A model generated the notes under the pieces. The model had not been told where the DNA came from and searched no databases. It was given only the letters and a program-made list of their open reading frames with translations. 64,000 nt of DNA from Primulina eburnea (Eukaryota > Streptophyta > Magnoliopsida > Lamiales > Gesneriaceae), in the NCBI RefSeq assembly GCF_022965805.1, contig NC_133105.1, positions 6,014,001 to 6,078,000 of the forward strand, in the 5' to 3' direction. Below are positions 1 through 11,357 of this stretch, in pieces; within the stretch, counting starts at the first letter, position 1, and each line of letters starts with the position of its first letter. The position numbers and the translations under genes are program-made.

Positions 1-117
1 TTTACTTGTCCAAACGTACTGTAGGCTTTGTTAGTAGGAATTGAGTGAAGTGCGCCTTTAGAAAAGTCGCATGAGTTGAGTAGACATGATATCTCTTTAC
101 CGATTTATGCAAGGAGA

Positions 118-162
118 ATGGAACAACTTCGTCAGGATTTCGGTGCAATCTCGGCATGCTGA
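118..162 (+). promoter_or_regulatory. upstream ORF overlapping the start of the TOD1/MUCI70-like gene
   Basis: An ATG at 118 opens a 14-codon frame that ends with TGA at 160-162, a few bases past the main ATG at 156 and in a different frame. Because it overlaps the main start, ribosomes that used it could not simply reinitiate downstream. Whether it lies in the transcript is unknown, because the transcription start cannot be seen. Confidence 0.35.
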
Positions 163-2876
163 ACAGCAGCATCTCAATTTCCGTCTCCGATGAGGAACAC
201 GACGAGCCCTCGGGTCGTTCGCGGGTCCGGGTCCACCGTAAGCGCAAGATACAGGGCCCGAGGGCGAGACCCGATTTCACTCGAAAATTCATCTCTAAAC
301 TCCTCAAGTGGTGGCCCGCCGTTGTCCTCCTATTCGCCGTCGTGCTCCTCATATACGAGGCTGTTAAAATCGGCAGAGTCCCGAATTCGGGTCCTCATCG
401 GCTCAAGAATCTGGTAAATGTAGCTTCTCGGAGTAGTAATAACACTCCGGGGAATTTGAACAGGCTCGATCCAACAACCCGGATTGTTGGGGGCGCTCGA
501 CAGCGTGAGTCGCTTCTTCTTTTCCTTTTGAAGCATTTTTCTTTTGGAGAATTTGAATCTTGATTGGTTGGTTGCTGTATGCATTCATTTTGGTGTGGGC
601 ACGGGTGTAGAACTGTTACTGAATCCTGATTGTTGGTAGGTTGGTTAGTGGGAAGTGGGAACTGTCCCTTTTTCTTCCACCAGCTTTTCCTTAGTTATTT
701 ACTCAAGCTTTTGTCTGCAAAATCTCATGTTTCCATATTTCTTGAGTTATTTTTTAGTGGGAAAGAATTGATATTATACCATTTTGGTTACTTTGTATCA
801 AAACGTGATTAGACTTGTTGGGTAAGTTATTGTGACTGATATTTTCTCGATCGTGGGGCAAGCTTATAATTTATCATGTTTCGAGTTTGTGATTCTCTCT
901 TTTGAATTATTTTAGGTTGTTTGAGTATCCTACCTCCTGAAGAACTCGAGCTTTTAGATCTTCCGAAAGATTCAGATCATAGTAATCGAATAAAAAAGTT
1001 GATATACATTACAGAGATTGATAGAACCAATAAAGAAGAGAAATCAAACTTATCTGTAGGATATTTGGAGGGTACAAGATTTAATTTATTCACTGGGAAC
1101 CAGACTCTTGAACAAAGAGAGCAAAGTTTTAAGGTAATTACGTCCTTCTTGTCCTTAAATTTCAATTTTTTTACTAACATCGAACTATTGCATGCCGTTA
1201 GTTGGCATGCTGAAGCTTTATTATTGTTTATGTCTCATTTTGATGGAAATAATGAGGCACAAGTTTTATAATGTTATAGGTGACTGAAACGCCTGAGGTC
1301 CACTGTGGTTTCTACACTGAAAATGGAGGGTTTAGAATTTCTGATGAAGATAAAAGTTATATGGATACTTGCAAAGCTGTGGTTTCCACCTGTGCATTTG
1401 GTGGTGGAGATGATCTTTATCAACCAATAGGAATGTCAGAGACATCACTTCAGAAGGTCGTCCATTGTTATCAACGTGTAAATCTTGTGGAGATTGTAAT
1501 TTTTTGCCTTGTGTTTATGTTATTAAAGTTCCTGCAGGTTTGCTATGTGGCATTCTGGGATGAAATTACACTTGCAACACAGGAAGCAGAGGGGAAAAAA
1601 GTAAACGAAAACCATTTTATTGGAAAATGGCGTGTTATAGTAGTCAGGGATTTACCTTTCCGAGATCAGAGATTAAATGGTAAAATTCCTAAGGTAAAGA
1701 ACTCTCAGATTTCACTCATTCGTTTTCTGTGCAAATTATTTTGGAACAAGAATAACTCACGCAGCTAGTGCATTGTACAAAGTAGAATGCAGATGCAAGT
1801 ATCGCCGTCTTTAATAAATATACTTAAGAATTGAGTATTCAGCATTACTGACCAAGTTACATACCTATTTCCCATGCTCTTAGATACATTGCAGTTCTTT
1901 TTTCCAACTGCGTAAATTGGTTTATAGCAGTATTTCTGGTTAGCTTGATTTTGTCACAGATCGCACCCGCCCCTATATTTTGGCATGCATGATTATTTTT
2001 TCAACTTGTACGTGTGATTTTCTTTTCCCCCGGGTATAGAGTTGGAAAAATGACAAAGCCAGGCCAATATCTTAATCCAGAAATGTCGATTATTTAATTT
2101 AACTATAATGGGAATTGGGAAAGTTGCTAATCGGGCACATACATGTTCTATTTTCTTCTACATATGCCACTTTTCGTACTTACGTTTTTTACCTCTCTGC
2201 CAGTTGCTTCCCCATCGTCTTTTTCCAAATGCTAGATATTCTATTTGGGTGGATTCCAAGTCTCAATTAAGGAGGGATCCTCTTGGTGTGTTGGAAACCT
2301 TGCTTTGGCGTTCAAATTATGAGCTTGCAATATCTGAACATGGGGCACGCAGTAGTGTGTATGATGAGGCAAAGGCTGTCGTCAAGAAAAATAAAGCTAC
2401 TCCAGAGGAAGTAGAGGTACAATTGGCACAGTATCGCCAGGATAGGCTTCCGGAGGATAAGAGGTTTGACGGAAAGAAAGGTATGCTTGCATTTCCTGTG
2501 CTACCATGTTCTGAAATCATACTGTTGAACAATGTGATGGATACTATCTCCTCGTCGCATTAATGAATTATTAAATTTGCACAAATATGGGATACAATGA
2601 GAATGAGATATTAACGTTTACGATGCTTGTAATTCTCAAGCAGCTCTAGCTGAGGCGTCCATAATCGTGAGGAAGCACACTCCAGCTACTAATTTGTTCA
2701 TGTGCCTTTGGTTTGATGAGGTTGTTCGCTTCACTTCACGTGATCAACTAAGTTTTCCATATGTTCTTTGGCGGCTTAAAGGGTTATTGAAGGTCAATTT
2801 GTTCCCCGTCTGCACTAGAAAGGATCTCGTGAATAGCATGGGTCATATACGCAAGGCAAAGCCTCTGACAAATTGA
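156..2876 (+). CDS. TOD1/MUCI70 family (DUF616) glycosyltransferase-like membrane protein
   Basis: Six exons: 156-504, 916-1133, 1280-1456, 1538-1693, 2204-2480 and 2641-2876, all with GT-AG introns, giving 470 aa. A basic cytosolic N-terminus is followed by one hydrophobic segment at about residues 52-71 (WWPAVVLLFAVVLLIYEAV), the layout of a type II Golgi protein. The luminal part shows DUF616 landmarks: CHCGFY-like 'VHCGFYTENGGF', 'STCAFGGGDDLYQP', 'CYVAFWDE', 'YSIWVDSKSQL' (acidic residue typical of a sugar-nucleotide site), 'RDQLSFPYV' and the C-terminal 'NSMGHIRKAKPL'. Known relatives are Arabidopsis TOD1 (turgor regulation in pollen and guard cells) and MUCI70 (seed mucilage polysaccharide synthesis). 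The exact reaction is not settled by sequence. The length matches the family, and no breaks are seen. Confidence 0.92.
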
Positions 2877-3667
2877 TTTCTATGCATTTGTTTCGCTGCA
2901 AATGCTCACCAACCTAATCTGGCTTCCACATGTTCATGATTGACGGCTACTGAGTTCAATTTTTTATGTCTGATTTTGTCAGGACGAATACTTCTTCGTT
3001 CTTCCTCGTGTTACTCATGGAGGCAAGTTTTTTATTCTATGTGGGGTGGTTCAGGATAGGGATATTGGAGGTGAAATTTTGTTGTAAATTGTTCATTAGA
3101 CCCCTTGGGAACCAAACTAAATGTTTAAATGTAAATTTTTTTTTATTATAGACTTCAGGGGTTCTTTCTCCTCGGAGTCCCCATTTTGATCTGTTCAAAT
3201 GAATCAAATTTGCTATCATGATGTTTTTATTGAAGAATTTCACACGATCATCTTCATTTAAGTCGACTTTGGATACCTGAGCCAAAGATTTGAAACTCAT
3301 GTGTCCTTGTATTTAAAGTTATAACTATAGAGACGGATGAATTAATTTAATATACAAACAGTTGGACAATAATGACACAAAAGATATTATCTATTATAGG
3401 AGGGGATGCGTATTGTGCTACCAAAAGTTACAAGTCCGTTGTTTAGCTTAGCACATGCGATCTTTTAAGTCTCTGAAGTTCCAAACGATGTTTGGGACCA
3501 TTCTTGAAAGATAAAAGAACTAAAATATGCAATCAATGAGTTGAGGATTAGGTAAAGATCTAAAGGTGGATTAAGTTGCCAGAAAATAGATGCGAACAAA
3601 CACACTAAAAGATGTCGTATTAAAAGAACCCTTTATAGATTTGTGAATCCAATTCATAATCACAATA
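2877..3667. other. intergenic; 3' flank and dirigent promoter region
   Basis: No gene or recognisable repeat is seen. It holds the 3' region of the DUF616 gene and the upstream region of the dirigent gene. A weak TATA-like TTTATAGA lies at about 3632-3639, only about 30 bases before the dirigent ATG, so if used it would leave almost no leader. Confidence 0.4.
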
Positions 3668-4186
3668 ATGCTGTCAAGAATCATATATTGCACCGCTGTC
3701 CTTTTAGCCACAATCGCAGTCGTACTACTTGCTTTATTCTCACCACAGCCTTATAGAAAGAACCTGACACCCTTTGTAGCCCTGTCATTCTACATTCGAC
3801 AACCACGAGTCACTGGCCCCGAAGCCCGTCCGGTGGAACCACCACCACCACCACCACCTGCCGGAGCTCTGATATTCCACCACACACTAACAGAGGGACC
3901 CGAAAACACGTCTCGAGTAGTCGGGAAAGCACAAGGTTTTATAATCCCTGTGGAAAGCTTTGCGCATTCGGCGTTCAATATCATTTATCTTACCATATAT
4001 ACAAATGAATATTCGGGCAGCATCAGCATCCAGGCCAAAAGCTTAACCCACAAAGAAAGAGAAGTATTGAGTATTGTGGGTGGCACAGGGTCCTTTGCTT
4101 TCGTGCGTGGCCTAGCTGTTTTTGCTAAAACGGATGAGGCAATTTATCATATAAAATTGCACTTGAAATTTTCTAATGGCTCCTAA
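3668..4186 (+). CDS. dirigent protein
   Basis: A single exon of 172 aa. Residues 1-26 form a hydrophobic N-terminal segment (signal peptide or anchor), followed by a proline run at about residues 57-64 and then the dirigent beta-barrel domain from about residue 66. Family motifs are visible: 'FHHTL' (usual YFHD-type start), 'GKAQGFIIP', 'NEYSGSISIQAKS' and 'EVLSIVGGTGSFAFVRGLA'. Dirigent proteins guide stereoselective coupling of monolignol radicals or, in other subfamilies, cyclisation of terpenoid and flavonoid intermediates in the cell wall or apoplast. The proline spacer before the domain is a little unusual. The acidic residue common in the first strand (FHD) is replaced by H here, so I would not assign a lignan product. 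Confidence 0.92.
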   Translation: MLSRIIYCTAVLLATIAVVLLALFSPQPYRKNLTPFVALSFYIRQPRVTGPEARPVEPPPPPPPAGALIFHHTLTEGPENTSRVVGKAQGFIIPVESFAHSAFNIIYLTIYTNEYSGSISIQAKSLTHKEREVLSIVGGTGSFAFVRGLAVFAKTDEAIYHIKLHLKFSNGS

Positions 4187-5272
4187 GCAATCTTGGACAA
4201 GGCAAAAATTATAGCGCAAAAGTTCCCCGTTTTTTCTCAACTCTTTCCCCCTACTTCTACATCTTTTGACGAGATTTATAAGAATAATATCTCTTGCATA
4301 ATAATTTCAGTCAAAGATATCAATCTTCTGACTTTCGATTTTCACTGATTGTAAGTCATAAACTCCAATTGGTGTTCATTAATGTTGCAACAATATATAT
4401 CACAGTAGTCGTTGAGATACATATTTTGGTACATGCAAGTATGTAATGGTCAATATAATACTTCTTCAACTTGGATCAACAATTTGGTCAAGTACGACGA
4501 TGCAAAATAGTATGCCCACATTGCACCAAAAAATTAAGGATTTTATCAGACTGGGTAATGTTCTTCTCTACTAATCTATGTTCAGGATAGTTATTATAAT
4601 GCAATAGATTGTACCAAGTAGGTTTTTGGTAAAAAATTATCTTTAGTGTATTTTCTAGATCTAAACCATTCAGAGTACGAGTGAACCATGCAACCAATTC
4701 GAGATAACACCAAACAAACCAAGCAATCTCCGAAACTACACGAATCAAAATATTCTCACTTTTTGTCAAAAGGTTGGTTGGAATCAGGAAGCAAGAGAGA
4801 AGGCCTCATCACAGTGAAAGACCACCCCATGGCATATAGGCTTGTTAGCACGTCTCCAGGCACCAAGATTTGAGAATCATCAAGAACCTGAGAATCTGTA
4901 GAGACTGCCACAATTTTATCCGAATCTTGTCCACTTTCGGAGAAACAAGATTTTATACTGAGAGATAGTAACAGATTTTCATCATCTCAGAGATGGAGAA
5001 TGCTCCTGTAGAGATTTCTGGTAGAATAATGTTCCGGATTGAGTATATGATAGAATAGCTTCTGTGAAGCCAAAGTATAATGATTATATGCGATAAATTA
5101 AGAGTGAACATCACTATTCTTTCTTTTCCCACTAATTCTCAATGCACCAGTTGAGTCAGAAAATGGACCAGTATGTGAAGGAATGGATAAAAAGAACATT
5201 TTAAGACGAGCAAAAGAAAAGCAAGAATGCATAATATAAGGTAAGCAATTGTACTGGAATACTCTATTTACA
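4187..5272. other. intergenic between convergent genes
   Basis: AT-rich sequence between the dirigent gene and the 3' end of the next, oppositely oriented gene. Only short random ORFs were seen, and no repeat recurs elsewhere in the window. Confidence 0.4.
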
Positions 5273-8200
5273 TTAATAGTTCTCCGCTACTGGTCTGGAT
5301 GGAAAGAGCCTCAGAAGAAACGTTAGTAACGACCATAGACAAGTAACACCTAGGATACGAAATGTCAGTACCAAGGAAACAAATGCCCCCACCCGATCTG
5401 CTGTTGCAGGGGTTATGGATACACCACTCATTGCAAACATTAACTTCTCAATATATCCCACAGCCCTGGCCAACTGATATATCCTATATATCTGCGGAGA
5501 AAGTACCAATCTTATTAAAATACGTCCCCCTTTTAATTTGGAGGCAACAGTTAATTTCATGATTTCTAACCTCAAAGATAATTGGCAAAAGAGGCCAGCA
5601 AGAAGATCCATCCCGGTCAAGAAGTCTCTCAAATGCAAATTGAGCCAAACAGCCATATAAGAAAGGAGCAACAGAAATCAATGCAGGTAAACCAAGAATC
5701 GGCCAGGTGACATAAACGGCAAAGAGTGGAGCGAAAACTTTAAATCCCATGGTGAAAAAAGCAGAGGACAAATATCCTCGTAGGCCAGTGATGAGGCTCC
5801 ATCTCTTTGAGGTAAACTGCAGATATGGCCTTTGAACGTGCTCAGTAACAAGTAGAAATATGGCAAGTCCGGCATAAAATATGACCTCGGTAGAAAATGA
5901 GGTAACAATTTCTGCATCAAGATCAAGAAAAACTAAACGTTTGTCCAGTACACAATGAAGAAAATTATCGGAAAAAATGTGTATAAGAACCAACACAAGA
6001 TCACAAGAAAGGTTGAAATTCCAAATATAAAAACTAATGGAAGCAGGCAACCCTTTTGCAAATCATGGAAGTATCACTATGCTAAAGCCCAACTGTATGT
6101 CATGTAATTCAACCAACAACTCTACATTTTAGCATCATCAACCCATTATTCCGTTCTTCCCTTATGTTACATTAAATAATTTATAAATGCACGAGCATAA
6201 AGGAAGTACAGACCTTAACCTCAAAGAATGAACTTCAACCCCAGCAATGTTAATTTTTTCTCCACTCTTAAAACTTCCTAATTCTATTCATCATTCTTCA
6301 TTAGTTTCACATCATATGAAGTATGAGATGTCAGGGAGCAATAATAGTCTCTCCTATCTCCTATGAGAGCGATCAAAACGTGGGATTAGAGATGTCATAA
6401 GATTCAAAATATTCGAGCTGCAACTTAGCCAATTATAGCTTTTGCTAAGAGACCAAGCCCTTGATCCTACAATTATTATCAAAAACCAATGTTACATGCT
6501 ATTTTATCATAAGTTACAAGTTGATGAAATTATTGAGAGATCACTGTTTCTAGTAGAAGTGCAATCACAACATGATATTTGGGTTGTCGTATGGCTTAAA
6601 GTAGTTAAGTTGTACTGCTAACGCTAACGATAACTTTTGGTAAAATGACAAATGCTCGTACCTAGATAAGGTTAGAAATACTTGTTCAAATGTTACTGTT
6701 AAAAAAATAAATCAACAAATTACACATGTGACACGATGTTTACCCTTATGCTGGAAGTCTATGCCAATAGTTGCATAAGTTTATCAAATTCAAGAAGGCA
6801 TCAGAAATTAGAGAGATTCCAATCAACCAAAAATAAAAAAAATAAAGTAATAAAGAGTTTTTAAAGCTGATAAGATCAAGGCCGGAGGTTAAGATCTATA
6901 TGCAGAGACGGATTTATGTATGGGCTGTACTGGGCTGTAGCCCAGCCCACTTTTTTTTTAGCGACGGTTTCAGAAACCGTCGCTAATATTTGCGACGGTT
7001 TAGTAAAACCGTCGCCGAAGGAATCGGCGACGGTTTTAATCCAAACAGTCGCTATTAGCGACTGTTTTTTGAAAAACCGTTGCTAATAGCGACGGTTGTT
7101 TCAAAAAACCGTCATACATCAATGTCTTAGTCCAATCAAGTCCCGTCCATTTACAAGGATGAGACCAAATTCATTCCATATCCTCTGATCCTCCCACCTT
7201 AATTCTACAAAATTTCTCTCCCTAGTCCCAAGCCCTTTAGCGACAAAATAGAATTGCGGACTCCCGAAGAAATCGAATTGCTCATCGGCAAGGCAACAAT
7301 CCAGGTAAGAATCGGCTATACATTTTTTATTTTGTTTTTTATAGCTTCTTTGTGCGTGATTTGTGGTTTCTTGATTGTTTGTTGTTGAGTTGATGATTGA
7401 CTATTACTTGTTTATTTGTTTAATAATTATTTTATTCTTGTTTAGGATTATAACTTGAATTTTTTCAAAATGGAACATTAATCTTGTTTTGACATTACCT
7501 GTGTTTACTGCCACTACTGAGCGGGCTTTTTCAGCAATGAAGCATGTGAAGACGGCACTTCGCAATTAAATGAAGGATGACTTTCTTGCCGATTGTTTGA
7601 CACTCTATATTGAACGAGATTTACCTAAACATATTGATGTAAATTCTATTATTGATCAATTTTATGTTTTAAAATCTCGTAGAGCACAACTTCGTTGAAC
7701 GATATAATGTAATTTTTTTTTAATAATATATAACTTATCATATTGAGTTCCTATATGTGAACAACAAATAGATTATAGACATCAGTATGCACAAAGAGAT
7801 CATAGCATATAACTTTCAAATCCAGCCAGTTCATCAGCAAAAACAACCAGTATATAATATATAAGAAAAAATCAGAAACAGATGGCAAAACACCAAATTC
7901 AATCAAACAACGTTATAACTCATGAAGGAAGTTCCAGAATACCTGCAAGAACCTCATTTTTTAAGAGATCCTCGATAACGCCAATGATAAATAACTGCGG
8001 AACAATCAAGGACGATATTAATGCTACAGGAGCCAAAATCCACAGAAATGATCCAGTATTCTCAACAAAAGGCGCTGACACCAATTTTCTTTCCTCCCCC
8101 GATTGGTAGCTCAATCCACCGAAAGAAACAGAGCCTGATTTTCCACGAAATGGTTCCGAACCCTTAATTGCACTCACTCGAAAACTCGAATTACTAGACG

Positions 8201-8567
8201 AATTATTATCTGCAGCAGACACAACCACTCTGCTCCTTAAAGATACCGAGAGAGCTGCGAAAGACGGGGTAAAAAGGAAAGTAAATAACTGAGAACTCCC
8301 AGTGATAAACCAAATAGGAAGATTAAAGCGAGAAAACGTACATTTGAGCTCAATTTGGCATCTGGGGATCCATTTTTGAAAGTAAGCGTGGCCCCTAAAC
8401 TGTCCTTTGACCTAACCAACATTTCTTTCATGGAATAATTAAAATTTTCAACAGGGAACAAGATTGAAAATTTTACAGAGAGAGCTTACAGGGTGAAGCT
8501 GAAGGAGCGAAACACGGGTGCGTGGAGGACAATTTTGAAGGAAAACAGACGCAGATTGCAACTCCAT
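5273..8567 (-). CDS. predicted chloroplast multi-pass membrane protein, function unknown
   Basis: Four exons on the minus strand: 8567-8490, 8411-7943, 5911-5571 and 5491-5273, giving 368 aa in frame. The N-terminal ~75 residues are rich in Ser, Arg and hydrophobics with few acidic residues, like a plastid transit peptide. A Ser/Asn-rich linker follows, then four to five hydrophobic helices: 'FLWILAPVALISSLIVPQLF', 'VIFYAGLAIFLLV', 'GFKVFAPLFAVYVTWPIL' with 'LPALISVAPFLYGCLAQFAF', and 'VGAFVSLVLTFRILGVTCLW'. The protein looks like a conserved plant family annotated only as transmembrane protein; I do not assign a function. The second intron (7942-5912) is about 2 kb and carries a hAT fragment. 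An in-frame ATG at 8636 would add 23 residues that include acidic ones. I prefer 8567 because it gives a better transit peptide. Confidence 0.8.
6560..6660 (+). repeat. dispersed repeat family (TTTAAAATATTTGAGTTGTA type)
   Basis: A recurrent phrase combining ATTTGAGTTGTAC, a short 'GTTAACACTAACTATAAC' core and 'TTTTGGTAAAAC'. Related copies are at about 8740-8840, 10850-10930 and 11050-11160. No target duplications were resolved, so the class is unknown. Confidence 0.45.
6903..7735 (+). mobile_element. decayed hAT transposon fragment inside an intron
   Basis: The left edge (CAGAGACGGATTTATG) resembles hAT terminal repeats of the CAGxGGCGGA type. At 7505-7697 the plus strand encodes the hAT C-terminal dimerisation region ('TERAFSAMKHVKTALRN', then a stop, 'MKDDFLADCLTLYIERD'). 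The in-frame stop at 7567-7569 and the absence of the rest of the transposase show it is dead. No matching right terminus or 8-bp target duplication was found, so it is truncated. It lies in the large intron of the plastid membrane protein gene, on the opposite strand. Confidence 0.75.
6958..7112. repeat. subterminal array of GCGACGGTTT motifs, alternating orientation
   Basis: About ten copies of the motif GCGACGGTTT or its reverse complement AAACCGTCGC lie in about 150 bp, forming several short hairpins. The array sits between the hAT-like left end and the presumed 5' untranslated exon. The same motif array occurs at 16236-16356 inside a CACTA element. Confidence 0.85.
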
Positions 8568-8651
8568 TTCGCGTTTGAGCAAGATTTCAGTGGGGTTTAG
8601 TTTTACACCGTCCTGTGCTATCCTTAAACCCCTCATTCGCGTCTCGCTCAC

Positions 8652-9459
8652 TCTTCAGCAAAAATGATATCATTTCTCCATTTTCTCACTTTTTATTTTA
8701 ATTTTTTTTTAAGTTTATTGTTGGAGTATAAGTTTATTTTAATACACGTGGTGGTAGAGTGATCTAATTATGATATTTAGGTTATTATATGATTTAAAAT
8801 ATTTAAGTTATAATATTATTATAGATTATAGTTTTTGGCAAAAATTCAATCTATTGTTCTTATAATTGGTGTCAGTACCAACCATGTTAGGATATGCTAG
8901 CAGCTAGCATAAAATTTTAAAGTTAAAAATAATCATTATTTTTATATCTCAAATATAAAAGTATGTATGCATAGTTAGCCATATTTCTTCTATTCTTTTC
9001 TTAATACATCCCTACTTAATTTGGAGTCTTGTAACTAATTAACTATTAGAAATACAACAAACAATTAATATAAACTCTCCTTAAATAAGCATAAAATCGA
9101 AAAATATAATTGATATTTTCAATAAGTATTTTTATTTATGTGAAAAAAGAAGCATATCTATATAATTTGAGACTGTAGGTCTCACGTCATAAAATATATT
9201 TTAAACTCTGATAGCTGAGTTGCGGGCCAAAAATCAACTCAAGTTTCCCAATAAATGCACCCAACTTCTTCCCAATAAGCTACAAATTTTCCAATAAGGT
9301 TATATTATTGTAACAACAATTAGTTGTAAGGTCACAAGTAAGTTGGATCAAGTTTTGAAAATAGACAATTCCAAATTGCATAAAAGAATATATGTATATG
9401 GGCAATTCCAATTTTAGTACAAGTTGGAATCATAATTCATAAGGAAACTAAATAATATG
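8652..9459. other. intergenic, AT-rich
   Basis: Upstream flank of the plastid membrane protein gene. It holds one copy of the dispersed ATTTGAGTT-type repeat at about 8740-8840 and otherwise nothing recognisable. Confidence 0.4.
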
Positions 9460-9468
9460 TTTGATTTA

Positions 9469-10230
9469 AACAAAAAACTTATGTGAGACTGTTAAGATTG
9501 GAACTTGGACCTAACTCAACTCCAAAAGCTAGCTCAAGAGGGGAGGATTGTCCACTCCCATATATACCACTCAAAAGTTATTTATCTAACCGATGTGAGA
9601 CAATTAACACACCCCTCTCACGCCCAGAAATGAATATCTGGAGCGTGGAGTTTACAAATGACCCAATTATGGGCAGAACGGGTGGCCTAATTATAGGCAG
9701 TCCAACACATAACGGTGAAACCCGGGCTCTGATACCATGTTAAGATTGGAACTTGGACCTAACTCAAACCCAAAAGCTAGCTCAAGTGGGGAGGATTTTC
9801 CAATCCGATATATACCACTCAAAGGTTATTTATCTAACCGATATGTGTTGGACTGCCTATAATTAGGCCACCCGTTCTGCTCATAATTGGGTCTTTTGTA
9901 AACTCTACGCTCCAAATGTTCATTCCTGGACGTGAAAGGGTGTGTTAATTGTCCCACATCGGTTGGATATATAACCTTTGAGTGGTATATATGGTCTTGG
10001 GCAATCCTCCCCCCTTGAGCTAGCTTTTGGGGTTGAGTTAGGTCCAAGTTCCAATCTTAACAGAGACAGTCTCAAATGTCGTATTTTGTGAGACAAATAT
10101 CTTATTTGGATCATTCATGAAAAAATATTACCTTTTATGCTAATAGTATTACTTTTTATTGTGAATATCGATAAGGTTGACCTGTCTCACAGATAAAGAT
10201 TCGTGAGACCATTTCATATAAGACATACTC
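9469..10230 (+). mobile_element. MITE with palindromic ends, copy 1, split by a TRIM insertion
   Basis: The element is in two parts, 9469-9489 and 10063-10230, separated by the composite TRIM. It is flanked by a 9-bp direct repeat TTTGATTTA at 9460-9468 and 10231-10239, which suggests a Mutator-like transposase. Ends carry GTGAGAC/GTCTCAC palindromes, and the centre holds two GTATTACTTTTTAT-like segments. It has no coding capacity. Confidence 0.85.
9490..10062. mobile_element. composite TRIM retroelement with three LTRs, one inverted
   Basis: The order is LTR (9490-9609, 120 bp), internal region (9610-9737, 128 bp, ending in GCTCTGATACCA, which is the complement of an initiator-Met tRNA primer site), a truncated second LTR (9738 to about 9842), then an inverted internal region (about 9843-9942) and an inverted 120-bp LTR (9943-10062). 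The inverted internal part lacks the ~28 bp next to the primer site. The whole 573-bp unit is flanked by a 5-bp direct repeat GAGAC at 9485-9489 and 10063-10067, so it integrated as one piece. It is non-coding and non-autonomous. Compare the intact relative at 58973-59340. Confidence 0.88.
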
Positions 10231-10239
10231 TTTGATTTA

Positions 10240-11349
10240 TATTTAATTAAATTGGCAACGAAGTATTTTGAGACCTTTATGATTGAAAATTTGGATCCAA
10301 ATTTTTTGAAAACAAAAATAAAATTTTATTTTTTGTTCATATGAATCGAACTTGTTTGGTCCAGCCGCAGTACTAAAACAAGTGGCACAATGGTCCATGA
10401 TCAATTGATGTTTTCGGCAGTGACATTGTGGGGATTTGGATCACCATGTTTTCTCCGCCGTAGAGTCGTTGTGTCATGTGGAATCAACATCGAGTTTGCG
10501 TGTTCTAAAAGTCGTGTTATGTACAATATGAGATCCAAATAAGACGTCTCTCTAGAAGTTTTATTTTTATGATAAATAAATAAATAATACTGAAGTAAAA
10601 AACTCGACAATAACGTTTTGTGGAGAAAAATCATCTGAACGGAATTGCAGTTTGTGAAAAAATTGATATATTAAAATTATGTATAATTTAGATCAAAGTT
10701 CAATAAATATAACGTGCCAATGAATCTTAATGTTAGTAAAGTTTTAGTATGTCACATTTGATTTGAAAGATGAGATGACTAAATTTGTATGACGTATAAA
10801 TTATAAAATATGTTGTGTGTATAATTGTTTATGTTGGGTAGAACAATCAAAACATGGTGTTGGAGCTACTATATGATTTAAAGATTTGAGTTGTATCATT
10901 ACCACTAGCTATAATTTTCGGTAAAGCGAAAATCACTCAGCCCTATAATTTATAATATCAGAGCTCAGTTCATGTGTTCGATTCTCATTGATTGCAAAGA
11001 AGACAATTACTGAGAAGCGAGATTGTTTGGTGCAATAAGTGTTCATGTTGATCGAGTAGAACAACTGAAACGTGGTGTTTGAGTTATTGTACGATTTAAA
11101 ATATTTGAGTTTGACCGTTAACACTAACTATAACTTTTAGTAAAACAACAAACAATCGATCCTACAAATCATATATACAAATAAAATAATAATTTATAAC
11201 TTAATATTTTATATAATGTGAGTCGAACATTGGAAGAGTATCTGTTATTAGTAGATGTTACTCAATTTGGCCACGCACATATATACACACACACGCACAC
11301 GTGCGTGTGACCGTCACATTGTTGTAAGAACCCAATAGAATAGCCGTGC
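10240..11349. other. intergenic, repeat-rich
   Basis: Contains two copies of the dispersed ATTTGAGTTGTA-type repeat (about 10850-10930 and 11050-11160) and a short CA/CG tract near 11285-11300. No gene is seen. Confidence 0.4.
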
Positions 11350-11357
11350 ATTGGGAG

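Noticed and set aside
4688..4873. Short plus-strand ORF in the dirigent downstream region
   Set aside because: No family resemblance, biased composition, and no promoter or splice context; it looks like chance.
10401..10634. Minus-strand ORF of 77 codons
   Set aside because: It reads partly like repeat-derived sequence but matches no domain I know, and no element boundaries could be found.
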